Below are positions 46,503-55,534 of a stretch of 64,000 nucleotides of DNA, piece after piece (within the stretch, counting starts at the first letter, position 1; each line of letters starts with the position of its first letter). Position numbers and translations under genes: made by a program. The DNA is from Dama dama (lineage: Eukaryota > Chordata > Mammalia > Artiodactyla > Cervidae), in assembly GCF_033118175.1 (NCBI RefSeq), contig NC_083698.1, positions 66,371,001 through 66,435,000 of the forward strand, in the 5' to 3' direction. The notes beneath the pieces are model-generated. The model worked only from the letters and a program-made list of their open reading frames with translations. It was not told where the DNA came from and made no database searches.

Positions 46503-47599
46503 AAAGTCCTGATACGCCAAAGCCTTTGAGTATGTGGATCACAACAAACTGTGGAAAATTCTGAAAGAGATGGGAATACCAGACCACCTGACCTACCTCT
46601 TGAGAAAGCTGTATGCAGGTCAAGATGCAACAGTTAGAACTGGACATGGAACAACAGACTGGTTCCAAATCGGGAAAGGAATACGTCAAGGCTGTATATT
46701 GTCACCCTGCTTATTTAACTTATATGCAGAGTACATCAGGAGAAATGCTGGGCTGGAGGAAGCACAAGCTGGAATCAAGATTGCCGGGAAGAATATCAAT
46801 AACCTCAGATATGCAGGTGACACCGCCCTTATGGCAGAAAGTGAAGAAGAACTAAAAAATCTCTTGACGAAAGTGAAAGAAGAGAGTGAAAAAGTTGACT
46901 TAAAACTCAACGTTCAGAAAACTAAGATCATGGCATCTGGTCCCATCACTTCATGGTAAATAGATGGGGAAACAGTGGAAACAGTGGCTGACTTTATTTT
47001 TTGGGGGGCTCCAAAATCACTGCAGATGGTGACTGCAGCCGTGAAATTAAAAGATGCTTCCTCCTTGGAAAGAAAGTTATGACCAACCTAGACAGCATAT
47101 TAAACAGCAGAGACATTACTTTACCAACAAAGGTCCATCTAGTCAAAGCTATGGTTTTTCCAGTAGCCATGCATGGATGTGAGAGTTGGACTATAAAGAA
47201 AGCTGAGTGCTGAAGAATTGATGCTTTTGAACAGTGGTGTTGAAGAAGACTCTTGAGAGTCCCTTGGACAGCAAGGAGATCCAACCAATCAATCCTAAAG
47301 GAAATCAGTCCTGAATATTCATTGGAAGGACTGATGCTGAGGCTGAAACTCCAATACTTTGGCCACCTGATCTGAAGAGCTGACTCATTTGAAAAGACCC
47401 TGATGCTGGGAAAAACTGAAGACAGGAGGAGAACGAGACAGAGGATGAGATGGTTGGATGGCATCACCAACTCAATGAGTTTGAGTAAACTCCAGGAGTT
47501 GGTGATGGACAGTGAGACCTGGCATGCTGCAGTCCATGGGGTCTCGAAGAGTCAGACACGACTGAGCAACTGAACTGAACTGAACTGAAAGTCCTGATA
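46503..47599 (+). pseudogene. BovB (RTE) LINE, 5'-truncated, 12-bp TSD, defective RT
   Basis: The body is 46515-47587, bounded by identical 12-bp direct repeats AAAGTCCTGATA at 46503-46514 and 47588-47599, and it ends in the CTGAA(CTGAA)n terminal repeat. It starts inside the RT domain at motif A. That motif reads AKAFEY, where FD is expected. An uninterrupted frame to 46959 holds GMGIPDHLTYLL, RQGCILSPCLF (motif B) and the catalytic box as YAGD at 46810-46821, where YADD is expected. It then stops at TAA 46957-46959. The remaining 600 bp is 3' ORF remnant and UTR. Without the upstream endonuclease region and with a damaged catalytic box it cannot encode a working enzyme. Confidence 0.95.
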
Positions 47600-49059
47600 A
47601 TGATTTGGGACTGGCACCCGCTCACCCAGGCAGTAAAAAAAATCTCTCTTCATCTCTCAACAACCTTGTGCTGCTGCTTGATTTCTGAGAAAATTAAAAA
47701 TTTTCTCTCAGTGTCCAGACCTTGCTCCATGCCCCCCACAAAAAAAAAAAAAAAATATCAAGCTGGGATCCATCAGGGGTTTCCCTTGGAAGTCATTACC
47801 ATGGATTTCACATACAAGATGATCTCATAGGAAGCTATTTTGGAAATCCCCAATATCAATGTGTGGGGTAGATGGCTTCACTCTGTGAGGTTTCAGCAAA
47901 TCCCCTCGGATCTCCCATTTGCATTAGTGTAATTCAAGACTCTGAGCTGTGACCAACAGGAATGGCAAGGCAGCCTTCTTCAATAATTCAATAATTTCAC
48001 CAAATTCCCATATCTTAGACGACTCATTAGTCATAAGAGTTGTTATCATGACATGTGTTTTGTTTGGTCCCAAGCAGGCTGCTTGTGTTTATTTTGCTTC
48101 TAGAGAGCCTCCAATACAACTTGGAAAGCCCTAAGCCTAAAAATTGGGGGAATTACATAAAGTTCATCAGGAAGTCAGCACAGACTTTAAGCAAGTCTCT
48201 CATGCTTTGGGACAAGATGGGCTGGGTAATAATTCTCAAGTTGTCAACTTGAAGGAAGGTCTCTAATCAATAGGCCACAGGGTTCTCTCTGTCCTTAGAC
48301 ATTGTCTCAATCCAAACGCTTCCCTCTGCCCCAGACAAAGACATGGATGGCATGCTTAACAAACCCAATGAAATTCATTCAGCATATGTATCCCAAGAAA
48401 CAGGACACTTGACATCCAACTCTGCAATATTTCTCAGGAAAACCACTCAAGTCGTGTCTATTCAATTTTCAGTGAAGATAGGATTTAGTTGCTTATGAAG
48501 AGTAAATTATCAAAAGATTTACACTGTCTGCCATTGTTTTGGTTTTTTCCTTCATTCTCATTAGCATCACTTTGTTGCAGTTGGGGCAAAACGTGTATGC
48601 AGACTTTGGGATTATGGTAAGTGTCCATGGTAGTTAGTTCCAGCAAATTATAGCCAGCACTTACTACCATCTTAAAGGAATACCCCAAGATATCATGTAG
48701 TGCTCCTTGACACACAAACAGAAAATAAAAGTCCTTGCAGGCAAGTTCAAGTCCTATGCTCAAAGCCCATTGAATTTTAGAGGTGATAAAAATATTAGAA
48801 ATTATCTAGTCTGTATGTTCCATCTTAGAAATGAGGCACTTAAAAGCTACAGGATTCTCAGGACTTTCAAATACCCGACAACAATCAAGAGAGAGAGCCT
48901 GAATGAGAAGCCCACTCCTTCCTTATATGTCACTCCCTTAATGTTCCAGCATGGCAACTCAATGCCTCCTTATAAGTAGGTGGTGTCTCCCCTTCAAATT
49001 CCCTTCCTCCCAACACATTCCCTGTGAGCCCGTCACACCAGCATTCCTCCAAAGTTCTA
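47600..49059. other. unique sequence, no gene seen
   Basis: An A run lies at about 47740-47755. Frames of 61-92 codons on both strands (48485-48979) overlap each other and show no domain. Confidence 0.5.
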
Positions 49060-49290
49060 TCCCTTTATTGTGACTTCCTCTGTCTAGAAATCCTTCCTTG
49101 TTAGGCTGGAAACCATTCCCAAACAATCTTCCAGCTCAAATATCAGACTTCAGGGAAACTATTTACTCCATCACAGTTAGTTGCTTATGTTCACTTTGCC
49201 CATATTGTGGAATTTTCAGACTGGTTTCCATCCCCTGTCTCTCCCACTGTGAGCTGAGGAACAATGAATGACTATCAGCCATCTTGAAAA
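49060..49290 (+). repeat. L2 LINE 3' fragment
   Basis: 'ctctgtctagaaatccttcc', 'cttccagctcaaatatcaga', 'cttcagggaaactatttact', 'ctgtctctcccactgtgagc' follow the L2 3' end, which typically encodes the 'ccttcaagacccagctcaaat' stretch. Confidence 0.65.
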
Positions 49291-49744
49291 TCCAGCTTCA
49301 GGCAGAGCGAGGTATATGGTGAACAATAACTGGCCATGTTAAAACAATCAAATCAACAACAATTAAAAGAAAAAACTTTAGGTCAAGCCCCATTCCATAA
49401 TTTCCATTAGTCCATTCAAGCCACCGAGATTAAAAAGACAAAGGTTTTCCTCTCAAAGGGCTTACAATCCAGTGGAGAATTCATTTATAACTTAACAAAT
49501 ATCTGCTGAATGATGAATTAATGTGATCTAATTCCAATTCTCCCGTGTTGACAAGCTATTACCAAAATTCAACCGATCTCAGGGTGTTCCGTGGAGCCAT
49601 CGTTTTTTATCTTGATTAACGAGACTTCCTACTTTGTAGTCTAACTTCCTTCATTTCATTGCATTTATCACAGCCTCCAGTGCTGGACTCTTACCATAAA
49701 GCTGTGCAGAGAACATAGCGGAAAAATTCACTCACACACAAGTG
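49291..49744. other. unique sequence, nothing recognised
   Basis: Single-copy AT-rich DNA. Confidence 0.45.
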
Positions 49745-50310
49745 TCCCCATGAAAGAGCTATACATTGGCCTGGAGTGGAGAAATAGGCATACACATATT
49801 GCTAGTTGGGGTATAAAGCAGGACAATCAATCTGGTTATCAACTTGGTGATATGCATCAACATTTTAAATGTACATCTCTTAGTCCCAGCATTTCCACTA
49901 TTGAAAAATTATCCTGTGAATAGATTTGCACAAATCTGCAAACATATAAAGATATTCACTGCAGTAGGATGGTTGAAATAGCATAAATTTTTAAAATTAA
50001 ATCCATATCCTGGATCCATACCCACACAATCATTACAAAGGATGCAACAGATCTAAATGCCCTGAGAAGAGATGTTCAATATATTATTAGCTTAAAATAC
50101 AAGGCACTGGAGAGTAAGGATTGGTGTTATCCCACTTGTGTAAACAAAGAATTGATACACTTATTTTTATATGTATAAAGATTACTAAAATATACAAAAA
50201 TATATTAACAGATTGTAACGGTTGATGGTATAAAAGAAAGGAAGGAACAGGAGAGTTACTTATTTCATACATTTCTGTAGTATTTGAATTATTTTCCTAT
50301 TGAATATATT
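49745..50310 (+). mobile_element. L1M 3' region (diverged)
   Basis: 'attgctagttggggtataaa', 'cagcatttccactattgaaa', 'aaagatattcactgcagtag', 'gtgttatcccacttgtgtaa', 'aacggttgatggtataaaag' track the 3' part of old L1. Confidence 0.65.
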
Positions 50311-50735
50311 CTACGATGTCTAAAAGTGTCTTCCACCTTCTTATCATCTCCATGTTTCATCTATTTCAGTTTAACCAACTAGGTTTTCTCAAGACTAAGG
50401 TTACAGATTCTGTACTAACTCTCTCAAACTCATACGCATCTCCCAAACTTATTCTCACCAAACTACTTTTTCTGTTGTAAATATGACCCTCCCAAGGTTT
50501 TTAGCTTATGATTAACCAGATGAAACCATCAGTACACAGACCTCCGATCTAGGTTTTGAATTACAAAAGGGACCTTGAGGGGGAAGAACATGCTAACTCA
50601 ATTGTGTCAGTTAAAACATCATCGTTAGCAACACCACAGAGTCCTGATGCAGGAGGTCAAAGATCCATGGACTCAGGGAGTCACAGCAGGGCTTAACTGG
50701 GGCAGTTCTGGTTCTGCCATTAGAACCACGAGCAC
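50311..50735. other. unique sequence, nothing recognised
   Basis: No supported feature. Confidence 0.45.
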
Positions 50736-51010
50736 TCCAATCTCAATGAAAGTGCATAAGACACCACAATTATCTCCGGATCATCGACTCGGTAGACCCA
50801 AACAGCGCCAGTCTATCGTGTCAACGTGTATTCTGGGAGTCTTTAATGCACGGATCATTGGCAAGCTGCGCCATAAAAGCCCTGTAGGAGCTGTGGCCGT
50901 GCGTGCAGTCAATGCACACTCAGGGACTCCTCCAGGTCCGCATCATTGGCAGCACATCGTGTCAATGCATACTTCGGGAACCCTGTGCATGCCGAGGAAC
51001 CGCGTCCACA
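50736..51010 (+). repeat. CpG-bearing degenerate direct-repeat cluster
   Basis: Related words recur. A TCAA..TGTATTC/CATACT..GGGA word occurs at 50821-50838, 50909-50926 and 50962-50979. A CGGATCAT(T/C)G-type word occurs at about 50778, 50851 and 50938. The first two full units are 88 bp apart and the next 53 bp. The block has many CpGs while its flanks do not. A 125-codon frame (50647-51024, +) spans it. I do not recognise a repeat family or a protein. Confidence 0.6.
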
Positions 51011-51429
51011 AAAAATACTTCTGAGATAGCTGCTACAGGATATACACAGTATTCACTCCTCCAAAGGGCATGTCAGCAAGTTTAGTGCGCAACAAATAAC
51101 TCCTAAAAGGCACAAAAGGCTCCTAGAGGCCCAACTTCACACACAGACGGTTAGTCCAGGGGACTGGGGCACGACTGCGGTGGGAACACGGGTCTCTCTA
51201 CAGTGAACAAGGGGACAGGAACAGCCAGTTTATGCATCGAAGCCACTGCCTCTACTCCGTGCTGTCAAGGTTTTCAGTATAACACTGACGACTTCCTAAT
51301 TATCTGCCTGGGTATTTGATGCTTAAGAACTAAGAACCTTCTCTCTCTCCCTTGTCTTGTTCCAAAGCACCTGCGGGGTAAGGTGAGAGGGTTAGAGGAA
51401 AGCGCCTTGGGTCTTAAGCCTCTAGACTA
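51011..51429. other. unique sequence between repeat cluster and CpG island
   Basis: Donor-like GTAAGG and GTGAGA words near 51376-51386, but no supported exon. Confidence 0.4.
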
Positions 51430-51778
51430 GTACCTGCCCAATAGAAATATAATGTGATCCACATGTGTCATTGTAAATGTTCTTTGTGGTCACATTTTTA
51501 AAAGGTAAAAAGAAAAAAAAAATAAATAAAAGGTAAAAAGAAACAGCCTTAATAGATTTTAACAATATATGTTATTTCACCCACTATATCCAAAACATTA
51601 TCATTTCAATGTCCCATCAATATTTTAAATGATTGAGATAGTTTACTTTTCTTTCTTTCTTTTTTTTTTTTTTGCTTCACAATCTAGTCTGTATTTCACA
51701 CTTAAAGCACATCTCCATTTGGACCAGCCAAATTTCAAGTGCTCAACACCCCCACGTGTCCAGAGGCTGCCCCAGGGA
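51430..51778. mobile_element. hAT-type DNA transposon
   Basis: 'cctgcccaatagaaatataa', 'gtgatccacatgtgtcattg', 'ttaacaatatatgttatttc', 'tatccaaaacattatcattt', 'cacttaaagcacatctccat', 'ccaaatttcaagtgctcaac' and a final 'cccacgtgtccagaggctgcc'-like end match a common Charlie-type element over its length. A 28-bp insertion at 51516-51543 interrupts it. Family name not certain. Confidence 0.65.
51499..51543 (+). repeat. 17-bp direct repeat around an A-rich insert
   Basis: TAAAAGGTAAAAAGAAA occurs at 51499-51515 and 51527-51543, separated by an A-rich 11-mer. The host DNA transposon has this word once, so one copy plus the A-rich spacer is an addition. Confidence 0.85.
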
Positions 51779-52019
51779 CCGCACAGCTACACAGGCCTAG
51801 GAAAACGCACCCATCCCAGGAGCTTAAACGTTCACTGCGCCCCGTCGACTACCTGTCTCAAAGCAGGGGTCTGTCTAGCCTGCGCCTCCTCTCCTGACAG
51901 CGCTGAACCTGCCGAGCCGCCTTTTCTTAGCCGCTTCTGCGGGTGAATCTGTCTGAGGCTTTGAAATCCTAAAGGACCACAAATAAGCTTTCAGAACGGG
52001 ACAGAACGACTTTAGGTCA

Positions 52020-52690
52020 AAGTGATAGTCAGGGTCCGGTCCTCTCTCTTAGAGGTGGAGATGAAGAGAGCGAGGGGCTGCTGGGTGCGCGGAAGGGGAG
52101 CGGGGACGGCGCCCAAGGCGAGGATGGCAGCCTCCCTGCTACACTACACCGCCCCCCAAACTTGCGGATCAGCAGGGCTTGCGGGTCACGGGGAGTCGGC
52201 CCCGGCGGCGTGGCTGGGGTCTGAGGCTGAATCTTCCCAGGGACACAAAAGGCAAGGATGCGAGGAGAGGGAGACAGCGACAAAGATGCGGGGTCGGGAA
52301 GAGAGAAGGGCCGGGGCGCTGCTACCGGTGCGGGCGGCGGACAAAGCCGGCGGCTGTCAGGGGGGCAGCGGGCGCCGCGCTCATCCGGGGACTCGCGGGA
52401 CGTGGGAGGCGGGGGGCGCCCGGCAGGCCCATTTGAATATCAGGCTCTGCCACACTCGGGGCGCCGCTGACAACTTCATTACCTCCGCGGATAAAAATGA
52501 CTGCGGGCGAATGCAAATAGCGAGCCGGTCTCGCTGCCTGCCTGCGCTCGGCCGCCGGCTGCGGGCGGGGCCCCGCGCCGGACCCACCTCCCCCCGCGGC
52601 GCCGCCCCGCGCCCCGCGCCCCGCGCCGGACCCACCTCCCCCCACTGCTCCGGCCGGCCCATGGGTCTAGGAAAGGAACGCGGTGGCGGC
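52020..52690 (+). promoter_or_regulatory. CpG island, probable promoter and 5' exon
   Basis: The only long GC-rich, CpG-dense stretch in the window, with repeated GCGCC/CCGCG words and no transposon inside. Motifs include a TATA-like ATAAAAAT at 52491-52498 and an octamer ATGCAAAT (POU/Oct site) at 52511-52518. Consensus 5' splice donors follow on the + strand at 52833 and 52880, which favours + strand transcription with a first exon ending at one of them. A 217-codon ATG frame (52061-52711) crosses the island but is Arg/Gly/Pro/Ala-rich, as expected of GC-rich non-coding DNA, so I do not call it a CDS. The downstream gene is not identified. Confidence 0.7.
52571..52643 (+). repeat. 25-bp direct repeat, 48-bp spacing, in the CpG island
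   Basis: A 25-mer with core 'ccccgcgccggacccacctc' occurs at 52571-52595 and 52619-52643, joined by GC-rich sequence. The 48-bp period is a multiple of three, which is why the overlapping chance frame shows a duplicated peptide. Confidence 0.9.
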
Positions 52691-52830
52691 GGCCGGGAAT
52701 TGCTAATCTAGTTAGATTTGCTCGTGATTGTTAAGAAAATGCCCTGCTTCTTAACTGTCGTTGAATTAACGTGTGAAAATGCCAGGAAAAAAAAAAACTA
52801 CCCTGTGCATGGGATTCCTAAGCTTGAACC

Positions 52831-52888
52831 CTGGTAAGAGGAGGCTGGACCTCATTGGTTCACAACCACCACGCCCGAGGTGAGTAAG
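52831..52888 (+). other. two candidate 5' splice donors
   Basis: CTG|GTAAGA with the intron starting at 52833, and GAG|GTGAGTAAG with the intron starting at 52880. The second matches the vertebrate donor consensus at every position from +1 to +6. A further CAG|GTGAGG lies at 52937. All lie 150-250 bp downstream of the CpG island. Confidence 0.45.
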
Positions 52889-53249
52889 TTGGACGAAAGC
52901 ATCCCCAGCGCCCATCTTTGCCCACTGAGCAAGCAGGTGAGGGGCTGTGCGACGCCCTGTTCCCAACCTTTCGGGTCCTCCTGCCACCAGGGCGTTGCTC
53001 AGTCACGGTGCAGAGCCCCCCTCCCAAACTCCTGGTCCAGCTGAGCAATCCGTATGGGGATGGAGGCAAGTCTGGTGCAGAAAGGAAAGCAGTGTTTCCA
53101 GAGCCTCTCATCTTCCTTTGCATAGAGAAAGAGGGGAGGGCTCACTCCCTGGCAAGAAGTCACCTCCTGCCTTGGACAGCTGCGGTTATTGCGTGTGGAC
53201 TCCTTGCGAACTTCCTGAGGTCGTTTTTATTAATAACACCAGTAACAGC
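52889..53249. other. possible first-intron sequence, nothing else recognised
   Basis: Moderate GC content. Overlapping frames of 87-140 codons on both strands show no domain. Confidence 0.4.
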
Positions 53250-53420
53250 AATAACAATAAACATCTACTGAAGGCTTATTATGCACAAAGCATTATGCCA
53301 ACTGCTTTACCGAGATTATTTTATTTTTGCCACAACAACCCTATTGCTCTCCTGGAAACCAGGGCTTAGCCAAGCCTTGCAAGAAGGCCAGGGTAAGCCA
53401 GCTAGGAAGCGGTGGATCAC
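53250..53420 (-). repeat. MIR SINE (diverged)
   Basis: 'acatctactgaaggcttatt', 'attatgccaactgctttacc', 'ttatttttgccacaacaacc' correspond to reverse MIR. Right end unclear. Confidence 0.6.
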
Positions 53421-53630
53421 GGGTGAGAAAGAAGGCCACCCTCCCTCCAGAGCCTGTGCTCTCAACCATTCTGCAGTTTTCTGAGCCTCTCTTTCAGCTC
53501 ACGTTGCTGTACCATGCCCCCTTCCTTCTCCCTTAGCTCCCCACCCCCCAGGCCATTCCTTCCTTGTGGCTCAAGGGTAAACCCTAAATAGTATCAATCA
53601 ATCAGATCAGTCCCTTTTGTCCAGGACTTG

Positions 53631-53743
53631 GCTCAGAAAAGGAGTTGGTGATGGACGGGGAGGCCTGGCGTGCTGCGATTCATGGGGTCGCAAAGAGTCG
53701 GACACGACTGAGCGACTGAACTGAACTGAACTCGCTCAGAAAA
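53631..53743 (+). mobile_element. 93-bp BovB 3' stub with perfect TSD
   Basis: The body 53641-53733 contains only the last part of BovB: 'ggagttggtgatggacgggg', 'aggcctggcgtgctgcgatt', 'gacacgactgagcgactgaa' and the CTGAA repeat. Identical 10-bp direct repeats GCTCAGAAAA flank it at 53631-53640 and 53734-53743. This is an extreme 5' truncation. Confidence 0.95.
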
Positions 53744-53862
53744 AAAGCACGTGACCCGTCCTGGCCTACGCGGAAGTTGGGGGAACATCTGCGGGGTGGG
53801 GGCGGGTCTGAGAAATGCTTCCCTGCGGGATATCGGAGCGCTGTGTGTAGTTCCAGGGTGTC

Positions 53863-54104
53863 CACCACCTGGTGGCGCTAGTGGTAAAGAACCAGCCTAC
53901 CAAAAGAGACGGAAGAGATGCGGGTTGGATCCCTGGGTTGGGAAGATCCCCTGGAGGAGGACATGGCAACCCATTCCAGTATTCTCGCCTGGAGAATCCC
54001 AAGGACAGAGGAGCCGGTGAGGGGGTGGGGGGGCGGCTACAGTCCATAGAGTCGCACGGAGTCGGACACGGCTGAAGAGATTTAGCACGCACGCACCACC
54101 TGGT
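53863..54104 (+). mobile_element. Bov-tA SINE with 11-bp TSD
   Basis: Forward Bov-tA, starting near 53871 at 'ggtggcgctagtggtaaaga', with 'gttggatccctgggttggg', a G-rich insertion at about 54016-54036 and the 3' end 'gacacggctgaagagattta' plus a GCACGCACG tail. CACCACCTGGT occurs at 53863-53873 and 54094-54104. Part of the left copy may be element sequence. Confidence 0.92.
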
Positions 54105-54879
54105 AACCAGCAACAGAGCTACAGTCAACAGAGACAAATTTGCAAGATTTAGCGCAGTTAATGCCAGGGCTGAAGTTTAGGAAAGTGGCGTCCTAGTCCT
54201 TTCTCTATCAACAGTGAAATCATGCTCTTTCATGTTTATTCAGGATTTTATTTAAGGTTAATTCCTTTTGGGGACAAGAGATAATATAAAGAAATTAACA
54301 AATGAAAACTCGAGTAATTTGGCCATGTCTCTTCCCCACTGTTTCTGTTTCTTCATCTGTAAAATGACGGAAGAACTTCTGCTCCTGGGCGCTTCAAATG
54401 GAACCTCACAATCCCAACTTCTCCTGGGCACGCACATCCAATCTCATTCGGCCTCAAGGCTCTCAACAGCTTTTCCCCAGCTCCCTTTTCCATCAGGATT
54501 TCTCTTTGCCTACACAGGCAAGTCACCTCTTCCCTCCCAGGGCATCAGACCCTCCCTCTAACTGTGCTGCAAGTGCACATCGAGGTGTCTGAGCTTGACT
54601 GCCTTTAAAATGTTGTTTACTAGCCTTCAAGTAGTCACTCTGGGGCACTTGCATCTGGTTTTAAGCGTTTTGGAAAACAATGGCTACTTAACCAGTCACT
54701 TACTTGGTTCCCTTGGCAATTGCTTTAAAATATAGAATCAAATTAGAATGGAAATTTTCTTTCTTTCATTAAAGTCATGCACACTTTCCATTAAAATATT
54801 CAAAAAACCTCTATATATACTATAATATATACTGTATACTTTAACAATTCATTCGGAATCAATAAGTGGTAACCAGCTC
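54105..54879. other. unique sequence, no gene seen
   Basis: A pyrimidine-rich part at 54330-54560 carries 64- and 97-codon frames without domains. AT-rich 'tatatatactataatatata' lies near 54813-54835. Confidence 0.5.
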
Positions 54880-54990
54880 AACCCTCTAATGTTTCCCACC
54901 ACCAAGGAAAGGAAGCCCAAACTCCTTAACAAGACATTCAAGACAATTTACAGTCTACACATAACCAGCTCCAGCCTTATTATCTACAAT

Positions 54991-55071
54991 GGTAGATAGG
55001 GGTAGGGTAGGTAGATAGGTAGATAGATAGATATCAGTATCTAGGTAGATAGGTAGATAGGGGTAGTAGAT
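54991..55071 (+). repeat. imperfect (TAGA/TAGG)n microsatellite
   Basis: GGTAGATA-type repeats with interruptions such as 'gatatcagtatctagg'. Likely polymorphic. Confidence 0.9.
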
Positions 55072-55091
55072 ACCCCTAGTACATACCCACT

Positions 55092-55155
55092 GATACCCCT
55101 ATCAGTGCATCATTCTGGTGCACTGATAACAAATCAGGAGTCATTCTGGTGCACT
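55092..55155 (+). repeat. patchwork insertion with 15-bp direct repeats and remote filler
   Basis: TCATTCTGGTGCACT occurs at 55110-55124 and 55141-55155. Between them, CACTGATAACAAATCAGGA (55121-55139) is identical to 55964-55982. GATACCCCTA also occurs twice (55069-55078 and 55092-55101). Confidence 0.9.
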
Positions 55156-55534
55156 TCTTCTCCCACGACATAGTACTTCAGTAGGTAGGGTGCCCACATT
55201 CTCTAGAATGCCCTTGAACCTCATCTCCAACTTTTCCAAGACCAGATTAAATACCACTTTTTTGCAAGAAGCCTTTCCCATTCCTCACATTTAACGACAC
55301 AAAATACTCAGTTGTCTATTGTTTGTTCTCAGTAAATGTAACATGTTTTGTGTTTATTGATACCCAGTATTCTAGAAATAATTCCTGTGTCCAAATAGCA
55401 GAGGACTTCAACATTATTATGCAAACAAGTAAAATGGGTTATAAATATTATAGCAGACTGTATAATAAAGCTCATTCCCAGTTTAAGGATGAGCTGTTCT
55501 CATAAAGGCATTAAAGTTTCTTTCACCTTGTTTG

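Larger units (their letters stand above)
54880..55340 (+). repeat. L2 LINE fragment interrupted by microsatellite and insertion
   Basis: Left part: 'gcccaaactccttaacaaga', 'cattcaagacaatttacagt', 'ccagctccagccttattatc'. Right part: 'cattctctagaatgcccttg', 'ccaagaccagattaaatacc', 'gcaagaagcctttcccattc'. These are consecutive L2 segments. The stretch 54989-55140 between them does not belong to L2. Confidence 0.7.

Noticed and set aside
46994..47470. 158-codon reverse frame
   Set aside because: Antisense to the 3' part of the + strand BovB; composition of the repeat explains it.
50647..51024. Protein-coding interpretation of the 125-codon frame
   Set aside because: It is interrupted by irregular repeat spacing (88 and 53 bp, so not frame-preserving units) and has no recognised domain. 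Kept as a repeat observation instead.
52022..52711. 229-codon open frame across the CpG island
   Set aside because: The frame begins at GTG, with the first ATG at 52061. The translation is Arg/Gly/Ala/Pro low complexity with a duplicated block caused by a DNA repeat, and all frames in such GC-rich DNA lack stops. No domain is visible.
53872..54137. 67-, 63- and 123-codon frames
   Set aside because: All overlap the Bov-tA at 53863-54104 on both strands.
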